Shown in pieces: positions 47,970 through 61,362 of a stretch of DNA of 64,000 nucleotides. Source of the stretch: Morinoia aosen (lineage: Eukaryota > Arthropoda > Malacostraca > Amphipoda > Talitridae); NCBI GenBank assembly GCA_030386875.1, contig JASJYW010000026.1:14216246-14280245 (forward strand), read 5' to 3'. Position numbers and translations under genes: made by a program. The notes beneath the pieces are model-generated. The model did not search any database and was not told where the DNA came from. It was given only the letters and a program-made list of their open reading frames with translations. The stretch's first letter is position 1, and each line of letters opens with the position of its first letter.

Positions 47970-50580
47970 TGGCGACATAGGCGGAAAGTGCATATTTAGC
48001 CGTTTCCTTGGTCGACAGGGCTAAAATGCGTGTTTGGGCCATTCCTAGGCCGAATGCGGTGACAATCACGTCGTTTGCTGTTTCCCGTGGCGACATAGGC
48101 GGAAAGTGCATATTTAGCCGATTCCACGGTCGACAGGGCTAAAATGCGTGTTTTTGGCCATTCCTAGGCCGAATGCGGTGAAAATCATGTCGTTTGCTGT
48201 TTCCCGTGGCGACATAGGCGGAAAGTGCATATTTAGCCGTTTCCACGGTCGACAGGGCTAAAATGCGTGTTTTGGGCCATTCCTAGGCCGAATGCGGTGA
48301 AAATCACGTCGTTTGCTGTTTCCCGTGGCGACATAGGCGGAAAGTGCATATTTAGCCGATTCCATGGTCGACAGAGCTAAAATGCGTGTTTTGGGCCATT
48401 CCTAGGCCGAATGCGGTGAAAATCACGTCGTTTGCTGTTTCCCGTGGCGACATAGGCGGAAAGTGCATATTTAGCCGTTTCCACGGTCGACAGAGCTAAA
48501 ATGCGTGTTTTGGGCCATTCCTAGGCCGAATGCGGTGAATATCTTGTCGTTTGCTGTTTCCCGTGGCGACATAGGCGGAAAGTGCATATTTAGCCGATTC
48601 CATGGTCGACAGAGCTAAAATGCGTGTTTTGGGCCATTCCTCGGCCGAATGCGGTGAAAATCACGTCGTTTGCTGTTTCCCGTGGCGACATAGGCGGAAA
48701 GTGCATATTTAGCCGATTCCACGGTCGACAGAGCTAAAATGCGTGTTTGGGCTATTCCTAGGCCGAATGCGGCGAAAATCACGTCGTTTGCTGTTTCCCG
48801 TGGCGACATAGTCAGAAAGTGCATATTTAGCCGTTTCCACGGTCGACAGAGCTAAAATGCGTGTTTTGGGCCATTCTTTGGCCGAATGCGGTGAAAATCT
48901 TGTTGTTTGCTGTTTCCCGTGGCGACATAGGCGGAAAGTGCATATTTAGCCGTTCCACGGTCGACAGAGCTAAAATGCGTGTTTGGGCCATTCCTAGGTC
49001 GAATGCGGTGAAAATCACGTCGTTTGCTGTTTCCCGTGGCGACATAGGCGGAAAGTGCATATTTAGCCGATTCCACGGTCGACAGGACTAAAATGCGTGT
49101 TTTTGGCCATTCCTAGGCCGAATGCGGTGAAAATCACGTCGTTTGCTGTTTCCCGTGGCGACATAGGCGGAAAGTGCATATTTAGCCGTTTCCACGGTCG
49201 ACAGAGCTAAAATGCGTGTTTTGGGCCATTCCTAGGCCGAATGCGGTGAAAATCACGTCGTTTGCTGTTTCCCGTGGCGACATAGGCGGAAAGTGCATAT
49301 TTAGCCGTTTCCTTGGTCGACAGGGCTAAAATGCGTGTTTTGGGCCATTCCTAGGCCGAATGCGGTGACAATCACGTCGTTTGCTGTTTCCCGTGGCGAC
49401 ATAGGCGGAAAGTGCATATTTAGCCGATTCCACGGTCGACAGGGCTAAAATGCGTGTTTTTGGCCATTCCTAGGCCGAATGCGGTGAAAATCATGTCGTT
49501 TGCTGTTTCCCGTGGCGACATAGGCGGGAAAGTGCATATTTAGCCGTTTCCACGGTCGACAGGGCTAAAATGCGTGTTTTGGGCCATTCCTAGGCCGAAT
49601 GCGGTGAAAATCACGTCGTTTGCTGTTTCCCGTGGCGACATAGGCGGAAAGTGCATATTTAGCCGATTCCATGGTCGACAGAGCTAAAATGCGTGTTTTG
49701 GGCCATTCCTAGGCCGAATGCGGTGAAAATCACGTCGTTTGCTGTTTCCCGTGGCGACATAGGCGGAAAGTGCAAATTTAGCCGTTTCCACGGTCGACAG
49801 AGCTAAAATGCGTGTTTTGGGCCATTCCTAGGCCGAATGCGGTGAATATCTTGTCGTTTGCTGTTTCCCGTGGCGACATAGGCGGAAAGTGCATATTTAG
49901 CCGATTCCATGGTCGACAGAGCTAAAATGCGTGTTTTGGGCCATTCCTCGGCCGAATGCGGTGAAAATCACGTCGTTTGCTGTTTCCCGTGGCGACATAG
50001 GCGGAAAGTGCATATTTAGCCGATTCCACGGTCGACAGAGCTAAAATGCGTGTTTGGGCTATTCCTAGGCCGAATGCGGCGAAAATCACGTCGTTTGCTG
50101 TTTCCCGTGGCGACATAGTCAGAAAGTGCATATTTAGCCGTTTCCACGGTCGACAGAGCTAAAATGCGTGTTTTGGGCCATTCTTTGGCCGAATGCGGTG
50201 AAAATCTTGTTGTTTGCTGTTTCCCGTGGCGACATAGGCGGAAAGTGCATATTTAGCCGTTCCACGGTCGACAGAGCTAAAATGCGTGTTTGGGCCATTC
50301 CTAGGCCGAATGCGGCGAAAATCAAGTCGTTTGCTGTTTCCCGTGGCGACATAGGCAGAAGGTGCATATTTAGCCGTTCCCACGGTCGACAGAGCTAAAA
50401 TGCGTGTTTTGGGCCGTTCCTAGGCCGAATGCGGTGAAAATCTTGTTGTTCGCTGTTTCCCGTGGCGACATAGGCGGAAAGTGCATATTTAGCCGTTTCC
50501 ACGGTCGACAGAGCTAAAATGCGTGTTTTGGGCCATTCCTAGGCCGAATGCGGTGAAAATCACGTCGTTTGCTATTTCCC
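47970..50580. repeat. Higher-order repeat, about 1,307 bp (11 monomers)
   Basis: Two adjacent near-identical blocks: TTTCCTTGGTCGAC at about 48,001 and 49,308, GTGAATATCTTG at about 48,535 and 49,842, and the shortened GCCGTTCCACGG monomer at about 48,950 and 50,256. Among the youngest-looking duplications in the array. Confidence 0.8.
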
Positions 50581-53500
50581 GTGGCGACATAGGCGGAAAG
50601 TGCATATTTAGCCGATTCCACGGTCGACAGAGCTAAAATGCGTGTTTTGGGCCATTCCTAGGCCGAATGCGGTGGAAATCACGTCGTTTGCTGTTTCCCG
50701 TGGCGACATAGGCGGAAAGTGCATATTTAGCCGATTCCACGGTCGACAGAGCTAAAATGCGTGTTTTTGGCCATTCCTAGGCCGAATGCGGTGAAAATCA
50801 CGTCGTTTGCTGTTTCCCGTGGCGACATAGGCGGAAAGTGCATATTTAGCCGATTCCACGGTCGACAGGGCTAAAATGCATGTTTTTAGCCATTCCTAGG
50901 CCGAATGCGGTGAAAATCACGTCGTTTGCTGTTTCCCGTGGCGACATAGGCGGAAAGTGCATATTTAGCCGATTCCACGGTCGACAGGGCTAAAATGCGT
51001 GTTTTTGGCCATTCCTAGGCCGAATGCGGTGAAAATCACGTCGTTTGCTGTTTCTCGTGGCGACATAGGCGGAAAGTGCATATTTAGCCGATTCCACGGT
51101 CGACAGGGCTAAAATGCGTGTTTTTGGCCATTCTTAGGCCGAATGCGGTGAAAATCACGTCGTTTGTTGTTTCCCGTGGCGACATAGGCGGAAAGTGCAT
51201 ATTTAGCCGTTTCCACGGTCGACAGAGCTAAAATGCGTGTTTTGGGCCATTCCTAGGCCGAATGCGGTGAAAATCACGTCGTTTGCTGTTTCCCGTGGCG
51301 ACATAGGCGGAAAGTGCATATTTAGCCGTTTCCACGGTCGACAGGGCTAAAATGCGTGTTTTGGGCCATTCCTAGGCCGAATGCGGTGACAATCACGTCG
51401 TTTGCTGTTTCCCGTGGCGACATAGGCGGAAAGTGCATATTTAGCCGATTCCACGGTCGACAGGGCTAAAATGCGTGTTTTTGGCCATTCCTAGGCCGAA
51501 TGCGGTGAAAATCACGTCGTTTGCTGTTTCCCGTGGCGACCTAGGCGGAAAGTGCATATTTAGCCGTTTCCACGGTCGACAGAGCTAAAATGCGTGTTTT
51601 GGGCCATTCCTAGGCCGAATGCGGTGAATATCTTGTCGTTTGCTGTTTCCCGTGGCGACATAGGCGGAAAGTGCATATTTAGCGGTTTCCACGGTCGACA
51701 GAGCTAAAATGCGTGTTTTGGGCCATTCCTAGGCCGAACGCGGTGAAAATCACGTCGTTTGCGGTTTCCCGTGGCGACATAGGCGGAAAGTGCATATTTA
51801 GCCGATTCCACGGTAGACAGAGCTAAAATGCGTGTTTTAAGCCATTCCTAGGCCGAATGCGGTGAAAATCACGTCGTTTGCTCTTTCCCGAGGCGACATA
51901 GGCGGAAAGTGCATATTTAGCCGTTTCCACGGTCGACAGAGCTAAAATGCGTGTTCTGGGCCATTCCTAGGCCGAATGCGGTGAAAATCACGTCGTTTGC
52001 TGTTTCCCGTGGCGACATAGGCGGAAAGTGCATATTTAGCCGATTCCACGGTCGACAGGGCTAAAATGCATGTTTTTAGCCATTCCTAGCCGAATGCGGT
52101 GAAAATCACGTCGTTTGCTGTTTCCCGTGGCGACATAGGCGGAAAGTGCATATTTAGCCGATTCCACGGTCGACAGGGCTAAAATGCGTGTTTTGGCCAT
52201 TCCTAGGCCGAATGCGGTGAAAATCACGTCGTTTGCTGTTTCCCGTGGCGACATAGGCGGAAAGTGCATATTTAGCCGATTCCACGGTCGACAGGGCTAA
52301 AATGCGTGTTTTTGGCCATTCCTAGGCCGAATGCGGTGAAAATCACGTCGTTTGCTGTTTCCCGTGGCGACATAGGCGGAAAGTGCATATTTAGCCGATT
52401 CCACGGTCGACAGGGCTAAAATGCGTGTTTTTGGCCATTCCTAGGCCGAATGCGGTGAAAATCACGTCGTTTGCTGTTTCCCGTGGCGACCTAGGCGGAA
52501 AGTGCATATTTAGCCGTTTCCACGGTCGACAGGGCTAAAATGCGTGTTTTGGGCCATTCCTAGGCCGAATGCGGTGAAAATCACGTCGTTTGCTGTTTCC
52601 CGTGGCGACATAGGCGGAAAGTGCACATTTAGCCGTTTCCACGGTCGACAGAGCTAAAATGCGTGTTTTGGGCCATTCCTAGGCCGAATGCGGTGAAAAT
52701 CACGTCGTTTGCTGTTTCCCGTGGCAACATAGGCGGAAAGTGCATATTTAGCCGATTCCATGGTCGACAGAGCTAAAATGCGTGTTATGGGCCATTCCTA
52801 GGCCGAATGCGGTGAAAATCACGTCGTTTGCTGTTTCCCGTAGCGACATAGGCGGAAAGTGCATATTTAGCCGATTCCACGGTCGACAGAGCTAAAATGC
52901 GTGTTTTGGGCCATTCCTAGGCCGAATGCGGTGAAAATCACGTCGTTTGCTGTTTCCCGTGGCGACAAAGGCGGAAAGTGCATATTTAGCCGTTTCCACG
53001 GTCGACAGAGCTAAAATGCGTGTTTTGGGCCATCCCTAGGCCGAATGCGGTGAAAATCACGTCGTTTGCTGTTTCCCGTGGCGACATAGGCGGAAAGTGC
53101 ATATGTAGCCGATTCCACGGTCGACAGGGCTAAAATGCGTGTTTTTGGCCATTCCTAGGCCGAATGCGGTGAAAATCACGTCGTTTGCTGTTTCCCGTGG
53201 CGACATAGGCGGAAAGTGCATATTTAGCCGATTCCACGGTCGACAGGGCTAAAATGCGTGTTTTTGGCCATTCCTAGGCCGAATGCGGTGAAAATCACGT
53301 CGTTTGCTGTTTCCCGTGGCGACCTAGGCGGAAAATGCATATTTAGCCGTTTCCACGGTCGACAGGGCTAAAATGCGTGTTTTGGGCCATTCCTAGGCCG
53401 AATGCGGTGAAAATCACGTCGTTTGCTGTTTCCCGTGGCGACATAGGCGGAAAGTGCACATTTAGCCGTTTCCACGGTCGACAGAGCTAAAATGCGTGTT

Positions 53501-53716
53501 TTGGGCCATTCCTAGGCCGAATGCGGTGAAAATCACGTCGTTTGCTGTTTCCCGTGGCGACATAGGCGGAAAGTGCATATTCAGCCGATTCCATGGTCGA
53601 CAGAGCTAAAATGCGTGTTTTGGGCCATTCCTAGGCCGAATGCGGTGAAAATCACGTCGTTTGCTGTTTCCCGTGGCGACATAGGCGGAAAGTGCATATT
53701 TAGCCGATTCCACGTC

Positions 53717-54216
53717 NNNNNNNNNNNNNNNNNNNNNNNNNNNNNNNNNNNNNNNNNNNNNNNNNNNNNNNNNNNNNNNNNNNNNNNNNNNNNNNNNNNN
53801 NNNNNNNNNNNNNNNNNNNNNNNNNNNNNNNNNNNNNNNNNNNNNNNNNNNNNNNNNNNNNNNNNNNNNNNNNNNNNNNNNNNNNNNNNNNNNNNNNNNN
53901 NNNNNNNNNNNNNNNNNNNNNNNNNNNNNNNNNNNNNNNNNNNNNNNNNNNNNNNNNNNNNNNNNNNNNNNNNNNNNNNNNNNNNNNNNNNNNNNNNNNN
54001 NNNNNNNNNNNNNNNNNNNNNNNNNNNNNNNNNNNNNNNNNNNNNNNNNNNNNNNNNNNNNNNNNNNNNNNNNNNNNNNNNNNNNNNNNNNNNNNNNNNN
54101 NNNNNNNNNNNNNNNNNNNNNNNNNNNNNNNNNNNNNNNNNNNNNNNNNNNNNNNNNNNNNNNNNNNNNNNNNNNNNNNNNNNNNNNNNNNNNNNNNNNN
54201 NNNNNNNNNNNNNNNN
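53717..54216. other. Assembly gap (500 N)
   Basis: Exactly 500 N inside the satellite, so a placeholder length. Four monomers and a little would fit, but the true size is unknown. Phase across the gap is not evidence. Confidence 0.98.
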
Positions 54217-54299
54217 ATGCGTGTTTTGGGCTATTCCTAGGCCGAATGCGGTTGAAAATCACGTCGTTTGCTGTTTCCCGTGGCGACATAGGCGGAAAG

Positions 54300-57200
54300 T
54301 GCATATTTAGCCGATTCCACGGTCGACAAAGCTAAAATGCGTGTTTTGGGCCATTCCTAGGCCGAATGCGGTGAAAATCACGTCGTTTGTTGTTTCCCGT
54401 GGCGACATAGGCGGAAAGTGCATATTTAGCCGATTCCACGGTCGACAGGGCTAAAATGCGTGTTTTGGGCCATTCCTAGGCCGAATGCGGTGAAAATCAC
54501 GTCGTTTGCTGTTTCCCGTGGCGACATGGGCGGAAAGTGCATATTTAGCCGATTCCACGGTCGACAGGGCTGAAATGCGTGTTTTGGGCCATTCCTAGGC
54601 CGAATGCGGTGAAATTCACGTCGTTTGCTGTTTCCCGTGGCGACATAGGCGGAAAGTCCATATATAGCCAATTCCACGGTCGACAGAGCTAAAATGCGTG
54701 TTATGGGCCATTCCTAGGCCGAATGCGGTGAAAATCACGTCGTTTGCTGTTTCCCGTGGCGACATAGGCGGAAAGTGCATATTCAGTTAATTCCACGGTC
54801 GACAGAGCTAAAATGAGTGTTTTGGGCCATTCCTAGGCCGAATGCGGTGAAAATCACGTCGTTTGCTGTTTCCAGTGGCGACATAGGCGGAAAGTGCATA
54901 TTTAGTCGTTTCCACGGTCGACAGAGCTAAAATGCGTGTTTTGGGCCATTCCTAGGCCGAATGCGGTGAAAATCACGTCGTTTGCTGTTTCCCGTGGCGA
55001 CATAGGCGGAAAGTGCATATTTAGCCGATTCCACGGTCGACAGGGCTAAAATGCGTTTTTTGGCCATTCCTAGGCCGAATGCGGTGAAAATCACGTCGTT
55101 GGCTTTTTCCCGTGGCGACATAGGCGGAAAGTGCATATTTAGCCGATTCCACGGTCGACAGAGCTAAAATGCGTGTTTTGGGCCATTCCAAGGCCGAATG
55201 CGGTGAAAATCACGTCGTTTGCTGTTTCCCGTGGCGACATAGGCGGAAAGTGCATATTTAGCCGTTTCCACGGTCGACAGAGCTAAAATGCGTGTTTTGG
55301 GCTATTCCTAGGCCGAATGCGGTGAAAATCACGTCGTTTGCTGTTTCCCGTGGCGACATAGGAGGAAAGTGCATATATAGCCGTTTCCACGGTCGACAGA
55401 GCTAAAATGCGTGTTTTGGGCCATTCCTAGGCCGAATGCGGTGAAAATCACGTCGTTTGCTGTTTCCCGTGGCGACATAGGCGGAAAGTGCATATTTAGC
55501 CGTTTCCACGGTCGACAGAGCTAAAATGCGTGTTTTGGGCCATTCCTAGGCCGAATGCGGTGAAAATCTTGTCGTTTGCTGTTTCCCGTGGCGACATAGG
55601 CGGAAAGTGCATATTTAGCCGATTCCACGGTCGACAGAGCTAAAATGCGTGTTTTGGGCCATTCCTAGGGCGAATGCGGTGAAAATCACGTCGTTCGCTG
55701 TTTCCCGTGGCGACATAGGCAGAAAGTGCATATTTAGCCGTTTCCACGGTCGACAGAGCTAAAATGCGTAATTTGGGCCATTCTTAGGCCGAATGCGGTG
55801 AAAATCACGTCGTTTGCTCTTTCCCGTGGCGACATAGGCGGAAAGTGCATATTTAGCCGTTTCCACGGTCGACAGAGCTAAAATGCGTGTTTCGGGCCGT
55901 TCCTAGGCCAAATGCGGTGAAAATCACGTCGTTTGCTGATTCCCGTGGCGACATAGGCGGAAAGTGCATATTTAGCCGATTCCACGGTCGACAGAGCTAA
56001 AATGCTTGTTTTGGGCCATTCCTAGGCCGAATGCGGTGAAAATCACGTCGTTTGCTGTTTCCCGTGGCGACATAGGCGGAAAGTGCATATTTACCCGTTT
56101 CCACGGTCAACAGAGCTAAAATGCGTGTTTTGGGCCATTCCTAGGCCGAATGCGGTGAAAATCACGTCGTTTGCTGTTTCCCGTGGCGACATAGGCGGAA
56201 AGTGCATATTTAGCCGATTCCACGGTCGACAGAGCTAAAATGCGTGTTTTGGGCCATTCCTAGGCCGAATGCGGTGAAAATCACGTCGTTTGCTGTTTCC
56301 CGTGGCGACATAGGCGGAAAGTGCATATTTAGCCGATTCCACGGTCGACAGAGCTAAAATGCGTGTTTTGGGCTATTCCTGGGCCGAATGCGGTGAAAAT
56401 CACGTCGTTTGCTGTTTCCCGTGGCGACATAGGCGGAAAGTGCATATTTAGCCGATTCCACGGTCGACAAAGCTAAAATGCGTGTTTTGGGCCATTCCTA
56501 GGCCGAATGCGGTGAAAATCACGTCGTTTGTTGTTTCCCGTGGCGACATAGGCGGAAAGTGCATATTTAGCCGATTCCACGGTCGACAGGGCTAAAATGC
56601 GTGTTTTGGGCCATTCCTAGGCCGAATGCGGTGAAAATCACGTCGTTTGCTGTTTCCCGTGGCGACATAGGCGGAAAGTGCATATTTAGCCGATTCCACG
56701 GTGACAGGGCTAAAATGCGTGTTTTGGGCCATTCCTAGGCCGAATGCGGTGAAATTCACGTCGTTTGCTGTTTCCCGTGGAGACATAGGCGGAAAGTGCA
56801 TATATAGCCAATTCCACGGTCGACAGAGCTAAAATGCGTGTTATGGGCCATTCCTAGGCCGAATTCGGTGAAAATCACGTCGTTTGCTGTTTCCCGTGGC
56901 GACATAGGCGGAAAGTGCATATTTAGCCGATTCCACGGTCGACAGAGCTAAAATGAGTGTTTTGGGCCATCCCTAGGCCGAATGCGGTGAAAATCACGTC
57001 GTTTGCTGTTTCCAGTGGCGACATAGGCGGAAAGTGCATATTTAGCCGTTTCCACGGTCGACAGAGCTAAAATGCGTGTTTTGGGCCATTCCTAGGCCGA
57101 ATGCGGTGAAAATTACGTCGTTTGCTGTTTCCCGTGGCGACATAGGCGGAAAGTGCATATTTAGCCGATTCCACGGTCGACAGGGCTAAAATGCGTTTTT

Positions 57201-57400
57201 TGGCCATTCCTAGGCCGAATGCGGTGAAAATCACGTCGTTGGCTTTTTCCCGTGGCGACATAGGCGGAAAGTGCATATTTAGCCGATTCCACGGTCGACA
57301 GAGCTAAAATGCGTGTTTTGGGCCATTCCAAGGCCGAATGCGGTGAAAATCACGTCGTTTGCTGTTTCCCGTGGCGACATAGGCGGGAAGTGCATATTTA
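54300..57400. repeat. Higher-order repeat, about 2,140 bp (18 monomers), right array
   Basis: Variants recur at 2,140 bp: GCGTTTTTTGGCC at about 55,054 and 57,194, GTTGGCTTTTTCCC at about 55,098 and 57,238, AATGAGTGTT at about 54,813 and 56,953, and TATATAGCCAATTCC at about 54,660 and 56,801. The same 18-monomer length as in the left array, but with different variants. Confidence 0.75.
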
Positions 57401-58331
57401 GCCGATTCCACGGTCGACAGAGCTAAAATGCGTGTTTTGGGCCATTTCTAGGCCGAATGCGGGGAAAATCACGTCGTTTGCTGTTTCCCGTGGCGACATA
57501 GGCGGAAAGTGCATATTTAGCCGTTTCCACGGTCGACAGAGCTAAAATGCGTGTTTTGGGCCATTCCTAGGCCGAATGCGGTGAAAATCTTGTCGTTTGC
57601 TGTTTCCCGTGGCGACATAGGCGGAAAATGCATATTTAGCCGTTTCCACGGTCGACAGAGCTAAAATGCGTGTTTTGGGCCATTCCTAGGCCGAATGCGG
57701 TGAAAATCACGTCGTTTGCTGTTTCCCGTGGCGACATAGGCGGAAAGTGCATATTTAGCCGATTCCACGGTCGACAGAGCTAAAATGCGTGTTTTGGGCC
57801 ATTCCTAGGCCGAATGCGGTGAAAATCACGTCGTTTGCTGTTTCCCGTGGCGACATAGGCGGAAAGTGCATACTTAGCCGTTTCCACGGTCGACAGAGCT
57901 AAAATGCGTGTTTTGGGCCATTCCTAGGCCGAATGCGGTGAAAATCACGTCGTTTGCTGTTTCCCGTGGCGACATAGGCGGAAAGTGCATATTTAGCCGA
58001 TTCCACGGTCGGCAGAGCTAAAATGCGTGTTTTGGGCCATCCCTAGGCCGAATGCGGTGAAAATCACGTCGTTTGCTGTTTCCCGTGGCGACATAGGCGG
58101 AAAGTGCATATATAGCCGATTTCACGGTCGACAGAGCTAATTGCGTGTTTTGGGCCATTCCTAGGCCGAATGCGGTGAAAATCACGTCGTTTGCTGTTTC
58201 CCGTGGCGACATAGGCGGAAAGTGCATATTTAGCCGTTTCCACGGTCGACAGAGCTAAAATGCGTGTTTTGGGCCATTCCTACCCAGGCAGCAAGCTTCT
58301 CTTGGGACAATATTGGTTTTTAATTGTTAGT

Positions 58332-58572
58332 ATGGGACCTTGGGACCGATCAATTGTTTCGGTATTGGGAAAAAAATGCACCACAGCACTGATATCACAG
58401 CATTGTCCCAAAAAAATCCCTATGGTGGATTATAAATATTTTTATTAGGGACCTTGGCACTGATCAAGTGTCCCAGTATTGGAAAGTAATTGCTCCAAGG
58501 CAAGGCCTTGATTTCACAACCTGGTCCGAACGCAAAAGCTCTCAATGACGGATTATAAATATTACTATCTTG
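58332..58572. repeat. Diverged tandem dimer beside the satellite edge
   Basis: Two units of about 115-125 bp, each starting GGGACCTTGG and ending GGATTATAAATATT (about 58,430 and 58,551). Similar but clearly diverged between these anchors. Not related to the 119-bp satellite. Confidence 0.65.
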
Positions 58573-60640
58573 CAGGGTACAGGTAATTGAGTCATTTTTT
58601 GATTCAATACCCAGGGGAAAATATGTAAGGGACCGAGCTAAGAGTAGTTAGGTCTTCTTTTGGTTGAAATAAAATATTTTTGTTATTTTAAAGGCCATAT
58701 TTCTTTGGTTCTCTACTGTCCTGGTTTTCAGCAACTCTGACTCTCTTTTTTCAACTTATATTTTCTTTCATAAACTACTTTCTTAACTTACAGTTTTTAT
58801 GCGCGCGGGATCTTTTGCGGGAACACCCTATGTGCATAGATACCTTTTTCCCTCTAACTCCATAATAAATGGTTCCTTCATTCTTCCTCTCAATGAACAT
58901 CTTTGTTGTGGTAAAGAGAGGCTAGAACTAATTCATAACCAATCAATTATTGTGATTCAATTACACATATCAGGAGAAATCAAAACTCTTCATATAAACA
59001 ACTTGTCATAAAAAATAAATAAAATTAGGTTGCTTAGGGTTTCTATGTGTAATTCTGTCATTATGTGCTGAAATTTTTTCGAGTTTTCCAGCTAGCCATC
59101 AGGCAAAATATTATTTGAGCTGAATTTACAGAAGGTGAATAGATTTTTCTAAATATGAATAGGTCAAAAGTAAAACTAGAAACATTTTATCCATAGAAAA
59201 ACGAAATTATTCTTGTAGGTACTAGTTTGCTAATATTTCAGAATTTCTAAACCCTATAATATCTCATACATACACATGTGTATATTCTTCTGCAAATGAA
59301 TTATTTCACATCTTAAGTCAAAATTATTTTGTTTCAGATGAAACGTAGGATAAAATTAATTATGTATTTCAGTTTATTTGAAGAAGATTTTGATATTAGA
59401 TGTTCGAAACAGGCAGTCGTGTTGTATTCCTAGTTTATTACATTTTTTAACTTTAGTTTTTTAACAGGACTTAGTAGAGTATTAGAAAACTAACCATGAA
59501 ATAAAAAGAAGGTGTATTTATAGCATGATATAAATATTTTCTTATCATCCACTGTATAACGAATTTTAAAAGAATGACAAATTTTAGTATTGTCAGGACA
59601 TTTAGCAACAATAATCTGTAGCCTTTGGCATCTACTACTTGCTTGGCGTCGCAGAGTCATAGCCCGCGAAGCTTAACAGTGAACGTGAACGTGTGTGTTC
59701 TAGATTGCAGTGTTTCCGTTGAATAATATTGCGTTTCGTGGTGTTGATTTATAATAACTACTGTGAAAAGTTTTATGTCGATGTGTTTTTAGATCAGATA
59801 TATATATTTCGTCTTTTCAGAGATCAGAACGACGATATTTTAAAATGTGGTTCGGTGCTATGCAGCTGGCGTCTGAATCGAACATTCGTACTAACCTGAT
59901 CTATGCTAAAAAATTGTTTATTTATTTTGTCAAACAGTTTTTAAAAATAATATTGATGTCAATGTTCATTCACTTAGTTGATGATGTCCAACAATATGGT
60001 GTACTTGAACATTTTTTCTGCCTTTCCATTTGAAAGTTTCTTAGGCAGAATAAAAAGAAGAAAAAGATCATCAAATTCTCCACTTGCACAAATTAGAAGA
60101 AGCATAAATGAGGGTTTAAGTTTTATAATAGTAATCAATTTACATCAAGAGGAATAACTGCAGATAACCATAGAATAATTACAAATCAATTTAAAAATTA
60201 TTGCATTATACTTAAAAAAAAATTGGTTTGGTTACAAATGTCACAGGAGACTGTATTACTATGAGAAAGCTGATGAAAATCAAACCTGCTGCCAAATATC
60301 CAACTTCTTCCTCACTTTTTGATGTTTTTACTGCTAGCAAAAGTATCAAAAGAAACAACATCTAACTATAGGAGAAAATGTTTGATCCTACCCTTCAAAA
60401 AAAGGTATAGGCCCTATTGTACTTCCTCTTCTATGAATGTTGATGTCTATTTTTTAGTCTTTTATGTGCTATGTTCATTTTAAGCTTAAGTTCTTGTGTT
60501 TATATTGTGCATTAGTTAAGTTCCCATATTTCTAGCATCAATTTTCATGTTATAATTTCATTTACACGGCAGTTTGTGGGTCATGTGAATTTTTTTGTTC
60601 AATTTTTATTCAAAGACAGTTGAACTTTATTGATTTCTTA
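58573..60640. other. Flanking sequence, no supported gene
   Basis: AT-rich. A better-composed stretch at 59,640-59,910 (TTGGCGTCGCAGAG; GTGAACGTGAACGTG; then an acceptor-like TCGTCTTTTCAG before an ATG at 59,845) could be a promoter or first exons, and about 60,045-60,110 reads RRKRSSNSPLAQIRRSINEG in one frame. Neither is connected convincingly. These pieces may belong with the broken gene just downstream. Confidence 0.35.
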
Positions 60641-60651
60641 GAATTTTTAAA

Positions 60652-60795
60652 ATGTATTCAATTGTGTACTTTGAGAAGGAAAATACTGTAAAATGTGATC
60701 CAACTTCTTGGCTTTAAAAACTTGATAATGAACAGTATTGTTTTTGGCCTGGAAAGCAGTCAATGGATAAAATATCTGAAATGATTAAAAAATGA
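60652..60795 (+). pseudogene. Fragment of a transposon-associated gene (DUF4806-protein-like N-terminus)
   Basis: ATG at 60,652 opens MYSIVYFEKENTVKC, then PTSWL, an in-frame TAA, then DNEQYCFWPGKQSMDKISEM, and a TGA at 60,793. The pattern of an aromatic V-F start, a PTSWL motif and a YC-WP motif is one I know from the N-terminal part of many insect proteins linked to DUF4806 and transposons. Two in-frame stops in 48 codons make this a dead copy or misread exons. Family call from memory only. Confidence 0.4.
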
Positions 60796-61228
60796 GACAA
60801 TATTTATTTTTTGTCAGGCAAGGAAATTAATAATTTGGGGGCAAATAATCAATAAAGGAACACATTTAATAACCTTTTACATGAATGACATTCTGCTCGC
60901 TGATGCGTTATTTTTGAATAATTTTACTTTGAAGTTGGCGCCGGCGCGCGCGTGCCGGAGCCGTTATTTAGTTAATAAGGGTAGTTAACCCCCTATTACA
61001 AACATAAAGAGGTTGGGTCGTGAGGGTTAGCCACTGTTCTTATAGCAAAAATTATAAATAAAGCTTCTAACCCACCCATTAGGGTGACGACCGCAATCTT
61101 GTTTACATCAAATCCAAGATGGCGGTGCCCATAATGGTCGTTTGCCTGACATAAAGTAAATATTGACCAAAAAATGTGAACCACCATCCAATGAGTGGTG
61201 CTGTATTGAGTGGCATCTACTTACACAG

Positions 61229-61362
61229 AATTTAAACAGAAATCAAAAGAAGCTTCAGACCAACGTGCTACAGAACCTAACAGTGATGGTGAACTTCTTG
61301 AAAGTGTAATTAGTGCTTGCAGTGACATCAGTAGTGACAATGAAGTGCTCCAGCCTCCCTAA
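61229..61362 (+). CDS. Possible terminal exon, 43 residues
   Basis: After an acceptor-like CTTACACAG at 61,228 the frame reads FKQKSKEASDQRATEPNSDG, then ELLESVISACSDISSDNE, and stops at TAA (61,360-61,362). The acidic Ser/Asp-rich text looks like coding sequence and resembles the linker that follows the PTSWL/WP domain in the family named for 60,652-60,795. An unproven, possibly dead exon of the same gene. Confidence 0.3.

Larger units (their letters stand above)
31951..58282. repeat. 119-bp satellite array, right part
   Basis: Continuation of the 1-11,806 array in the same orientation, with the same monomer and many of the same variants, including the pair GTGCATATGTAGCC then GCAATAAAATG (39,430/39,571 and 43,830/43,970), also present on the left. 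It ends inside a monomer at CCATTCCTA (58,282). It contains several higher-order periods and one 500-N gap. About 220 monomers. No gene inside; all open frames are repeat by-products. Confidence 0.97.

Noticed and set aside
53573-54310. Long frames crossing the N run
   Set aside because: They span an assembly gap; the residues inside are unknown and the flanks are satellite.
1-58282. Dozens of open frames of 60-148 codons with recurring peptides (for example SAYVATGNSKRRDF or MHFPPMSPRETANDVIF)
   Set aside because: They are translations of the 119-bp satellite in rotating frames on both strands; 119 is not a multiple of 3, and lengths cluster at simple monomer combinations.
60996-61187. 63-codon minus-strand frame
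   Set aside because: No motif, no splice context, and it lies in a region with other repeat-like text; not supported as a gene.
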